Position numbers and translations under genes: made by a program. Shown here piece after piece: positions 62,270 through 64,000 of a stretch of 64,000 nt of DNA (position 1 is the stretch's first letter; every line of letters starts with the position of its first letter). A model generated the notes under the pieces. That model was given only the letters and a program-made list of their open reading frames with translations, was not told the DNA's origin and ran no database searches. Source of the stretch: Desulfofustis limnaeus. GTDB lineage: Bacteria; Desulfobacterota; Desulfobulbia; Desulfobulbales; Desulfocapsaceae. The stretch covers positions 2,304,501 through 2,368,500 of the forward strand of contig NZ_AP025516.1 in assembly GCF_023169885.1 (NCBI RefSeq), in the 5' to 3' direction.

Positions 62270-64000
62270 TCAGCGGCTGTCCAAGGCTCGGCGCATGAAA
62301 TCGAGCCAGACCGGCGCTGCCGTACGGCCGCCATTCTCGTCACCGCCCAGACTGCGGTTGCGGTCGAAGCCGAACCAGACCCCGGCGACAAGCTGCTCGT
62401 GAAAACCGATGAACCAGGCATCGCGAGTGGCATCCGAGGTGCCGGTCTTACCGCCTGACAGGCCTGGCAGGCCGGCCGCCGCGGAGCCGGTCCCCTCGGT
62501 GATGACCCGTATCAACAATTGTCTCATCTGCGCCGCGGTGGCGGCGGAGATCGCCTGCTGCCGCTCCGGCTGAGCCCGGTACAGACGTTGTCCGTCCGCG
62601 GTGTCGATCCGTTCGATGAGCCGCGGCTGGACAGCGGTCCCGTCGCAGAGAAACGGCAGATAGGCCGCCGTCATTTCCAGCGGTGAGACGTCGACGGCCC
62701 CCAGGGCCAGAGACAGATCGGGCGGCAACTCGGCGCTGATACCGGCCTGCCGGGCCAGCCTTTGCACCGGTTTCACCCCGATCTGCTGGAGCACCTTGAT
62801 GGCAGGGATGTTATAGGAATGAATCAGGGCGTCGGCAAGGGTCACCGAGCCGTGGAAACGGCCGGAAAAATTACGTGGCCGCCACGGCCGGCCGTCGGCC
62901 CCGGTGATCGAGATCGCCTCGTCGACCACCCGGCTCTGCGGACTCAGGCGACGCTCCAGGGCCGCCGCATAGACCAGCGGCTTGAATACCGACCCGGCCG
63001 GCCGTTTCGCCTGCACGCTGCGGTTAAAAGGGGTACGCGTGAAATCGCTGCCGCCGACCAACGCCCGCACCCTTCCCGAACAGGCCTCGACGCAGGCCAG
63101 CGCGCCCTCCGGAGTGCCGTCCCGGCCGACCGGACCGGCCGTACGGGCCGCCAACCGCAGCGTGCCGTCAGTGATCGCTTTCTGGCCGGCCAGCTGCAAC
63201 CCCCGATCCAGATTGGTATAAATCCTTACCCCGGCCCGGTCAAGCGAGCCCCCGAGCATGTTCTGCGCCCGCCGCCGCACCTCGGCCAGGTAGTATCCGT
63301 TGTCTCCGACCGCACCTTGCCCCTGCAACGTCGCCGGCTGTCGGTGAGCCTGTCGGGCCTCGTCGGCACTGATCAAGCCGTCGTCCACCATCCGATTCAG
63401 TACGTAGCGCTGCCGCTCATGGGCAGCCGACCAATGATCTCTCGGTGAGTAGCGGCTGGGTGCCTGAGGCAGCCCGGCCAGCAGCGCTATTTCGGCAAGA
63501 TCCAGGGCAGCCGCCGACTTGCCGAAATAGGTCTGGGCCGCCGCCTCGACACCGTAAGCGCCGGAACCGAGATAGATGTGATTGAGATAGATAAAGAGGA
63601 TCTCGTCCTTGCTCAACAGGGTGTCGATCCGCCAGGCCAGTATCGCCTCCTTGAACTTGCGCAGGTAGGTCTTTTCCGACGACAGCAGCAACCCCTTGGC
63701 CACCTGCTGGGTAATGGTCGAGCCGCCCTGACTCTTGCGGCCGGTCCGGATATTGTTGATCAAAGCCCGCAGCACCGAGAGAAAATCGAGACCCGGATGC
63801 TCGTAAAAACGGGAATCCTCGGCAGCAACGAAGGCCTTGGGCAACAACGGGGCCATCTGGTCAAGACCGATGACTGTCCTGTTTTCCACGAAGATGCGGT
63901 CAACCTCGGCTCCCTGCCGATCGTAGACCACCGTCGCCTGCAACGGGTTGTAGTGGGAAACGTTCCGAATGCCGGGGATATCCAGATGATGAAAGCCGGC
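62270..64000 (-). CDS. class A penicillin-binding protein (5' truncated)
   Basis: The frame stays open to the right edge, so the N-terminal anchor is missing; about 576 residues are visible. GT51 domain: AFVAAEDSRFYEHPGLD, GGSTITQQVAKGLLL. Transpeptidase: SxxK in AGSVFKPLVY, SxN in HSYNIPAI, KTG in SGGKTGTSDATRDAWFIGF. Spacing is normal, unlike the long PBP at 22952. It polymerises and cross-links peptidoglycan. Confidence 0.93.
   Translation of the reverse strand, partial: AGFHHLDIPGIRNVSHYNPLQATVVYDRQGAEVDRIFVENRTVIGLDQMAPLLPKAFVAAEDSRFYEHPGLDFLSVLRALINNIRTGRKSQGGSTITQQVAKGLLLSSEKTYLRKFKEAILAWRIDTLLSKDEILFIYLNHIYLGSGAYGVEAAAQTYFGKSAAALDLAEIALLAGLPQAPSRYSPRDHWSAAHERQRYVLNRMVDDGLISADEARQAHRQPATLQGQGAVGDNGYYLAEVRRRAQNMLGGSLDRAGVRIYTNLDRGLQLAGQKAITDGTLRLAARTAGPVGRDGTPEGALACVEACSGRVRALVGGSDFTRTPFNRSVQAKRPAGSVFKPLVYAAALERRLSPQSRVVDEAISITGADGRPWRPRNFSGRFHGSVTLADALIHSYNIPAIKVLQQIGVKPVQRLARQAGISAELPPDLSLALGAVDVSPLEMTAAYLPFLCDGTAVQPRLIERIDTADGQRLYRAQPERQQAISAATAAQMRQLLIRVITEGTGSAAAGLPGLSGGKTGTSDATRDAWFIGFHEQLVAGVWFGFDRNRSLGGDENGGRTAAPVWLDFMRRALDSR

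Overview
The window is a GC-rich chromosomal segment of an anaerobic, Gram-negative bacterium. It is most likely a member of the Desulfobacterota, probably a Desulfobulbales-like sulfate or sulfur metaboliser. I infer this from the respiratory arsenate reductase, the two-part ferredoxin-rich glutamate synthase, a probable UGA-encoded selenoprotein and the order of the housekeeping genes; no rRNA is present to test it. Both window edges cut genes: an RND efflux pump on the left and a class A penicillin-binding protein on the right.

Region 1 (about 4.2-20.9 kb) is an arsenic island. On the left, a minus-strand operon encodes an ArsR repressor, a UPF0718/ArsP-type permease and a CxxC mini-thioredoxin, followed by a second two-domain CxxC protein. 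Next come a radical SAM/SPASM protein and a MobB-like P-loop protein, then a signalling operon of a periplasmic tandem PhnD-like binding protein, a membrane histidine kinase and an NtrC-type sigma54 activator. The respiratory operon follows: arrA (Tat-exported molybdenum subunit carrying the RGRY motif), arrB (four Fe-S clusters), a TorD-like chaperone and a further multi-cluster ferredoxin, with no NrfD-type arrC anchor. A minus-strand arsR-acr3 arsenite-efflux operon closes the island. Two sigma54 promoters, a shared GTTAC-N6-GTAAC palindrome and an IHF consensus match tie the sensor operon and arrA into one circuit: arsenate sensed in the periplasm, arr switched on, and the arsenite product pumped out by Acr3.

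Region 2 (20.9-30.4 kb) is envelope-related: a TPR lipoprotein, an unusually long bifunctional PBP, an MltD-like LysM lytic transglycosylase, a TraB-family membrane protein, a YhbY RNA-binding protein, and a small exported rhodanese whose catalytic Cys codon is TGA, with a bacterial SECIS-like hairpin just downstream.

Region 3 (30.5-43.7 kb) holds a lone CoA-transferase and then a long minus-strand information-processing block: rimP-nusA-ylxR-infB-rbfA-nrnA-truB-rpsO-pnp-dut-yycJ-like, with a tRNA-Gly(CCC) upstream.

Region 4 (44-64 kb) is on the plus strand for most of its length: topB, rsfS, thrC, a purine nucleoside phosphorylase and an MTA/SAH deaminase, two tatA paralogues, a three-gene glutamate synthase, ogt (minus), a three-part P-loop/FHA-like/PPP-phosphatase protein, a DUF47-PiT phosphate uptake pair, and the partial PBP (minus).

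The most unusual items are the putative selenocysteine rhodanese, the sigma54/IHF/palindrome control region of arrA, a family of fold-back intergenic repeats ending in CGGATGAACC (two of them running into T-tracts at the start of arsenic-island genes), and the P-loop/FHA/phosphatase fusion.
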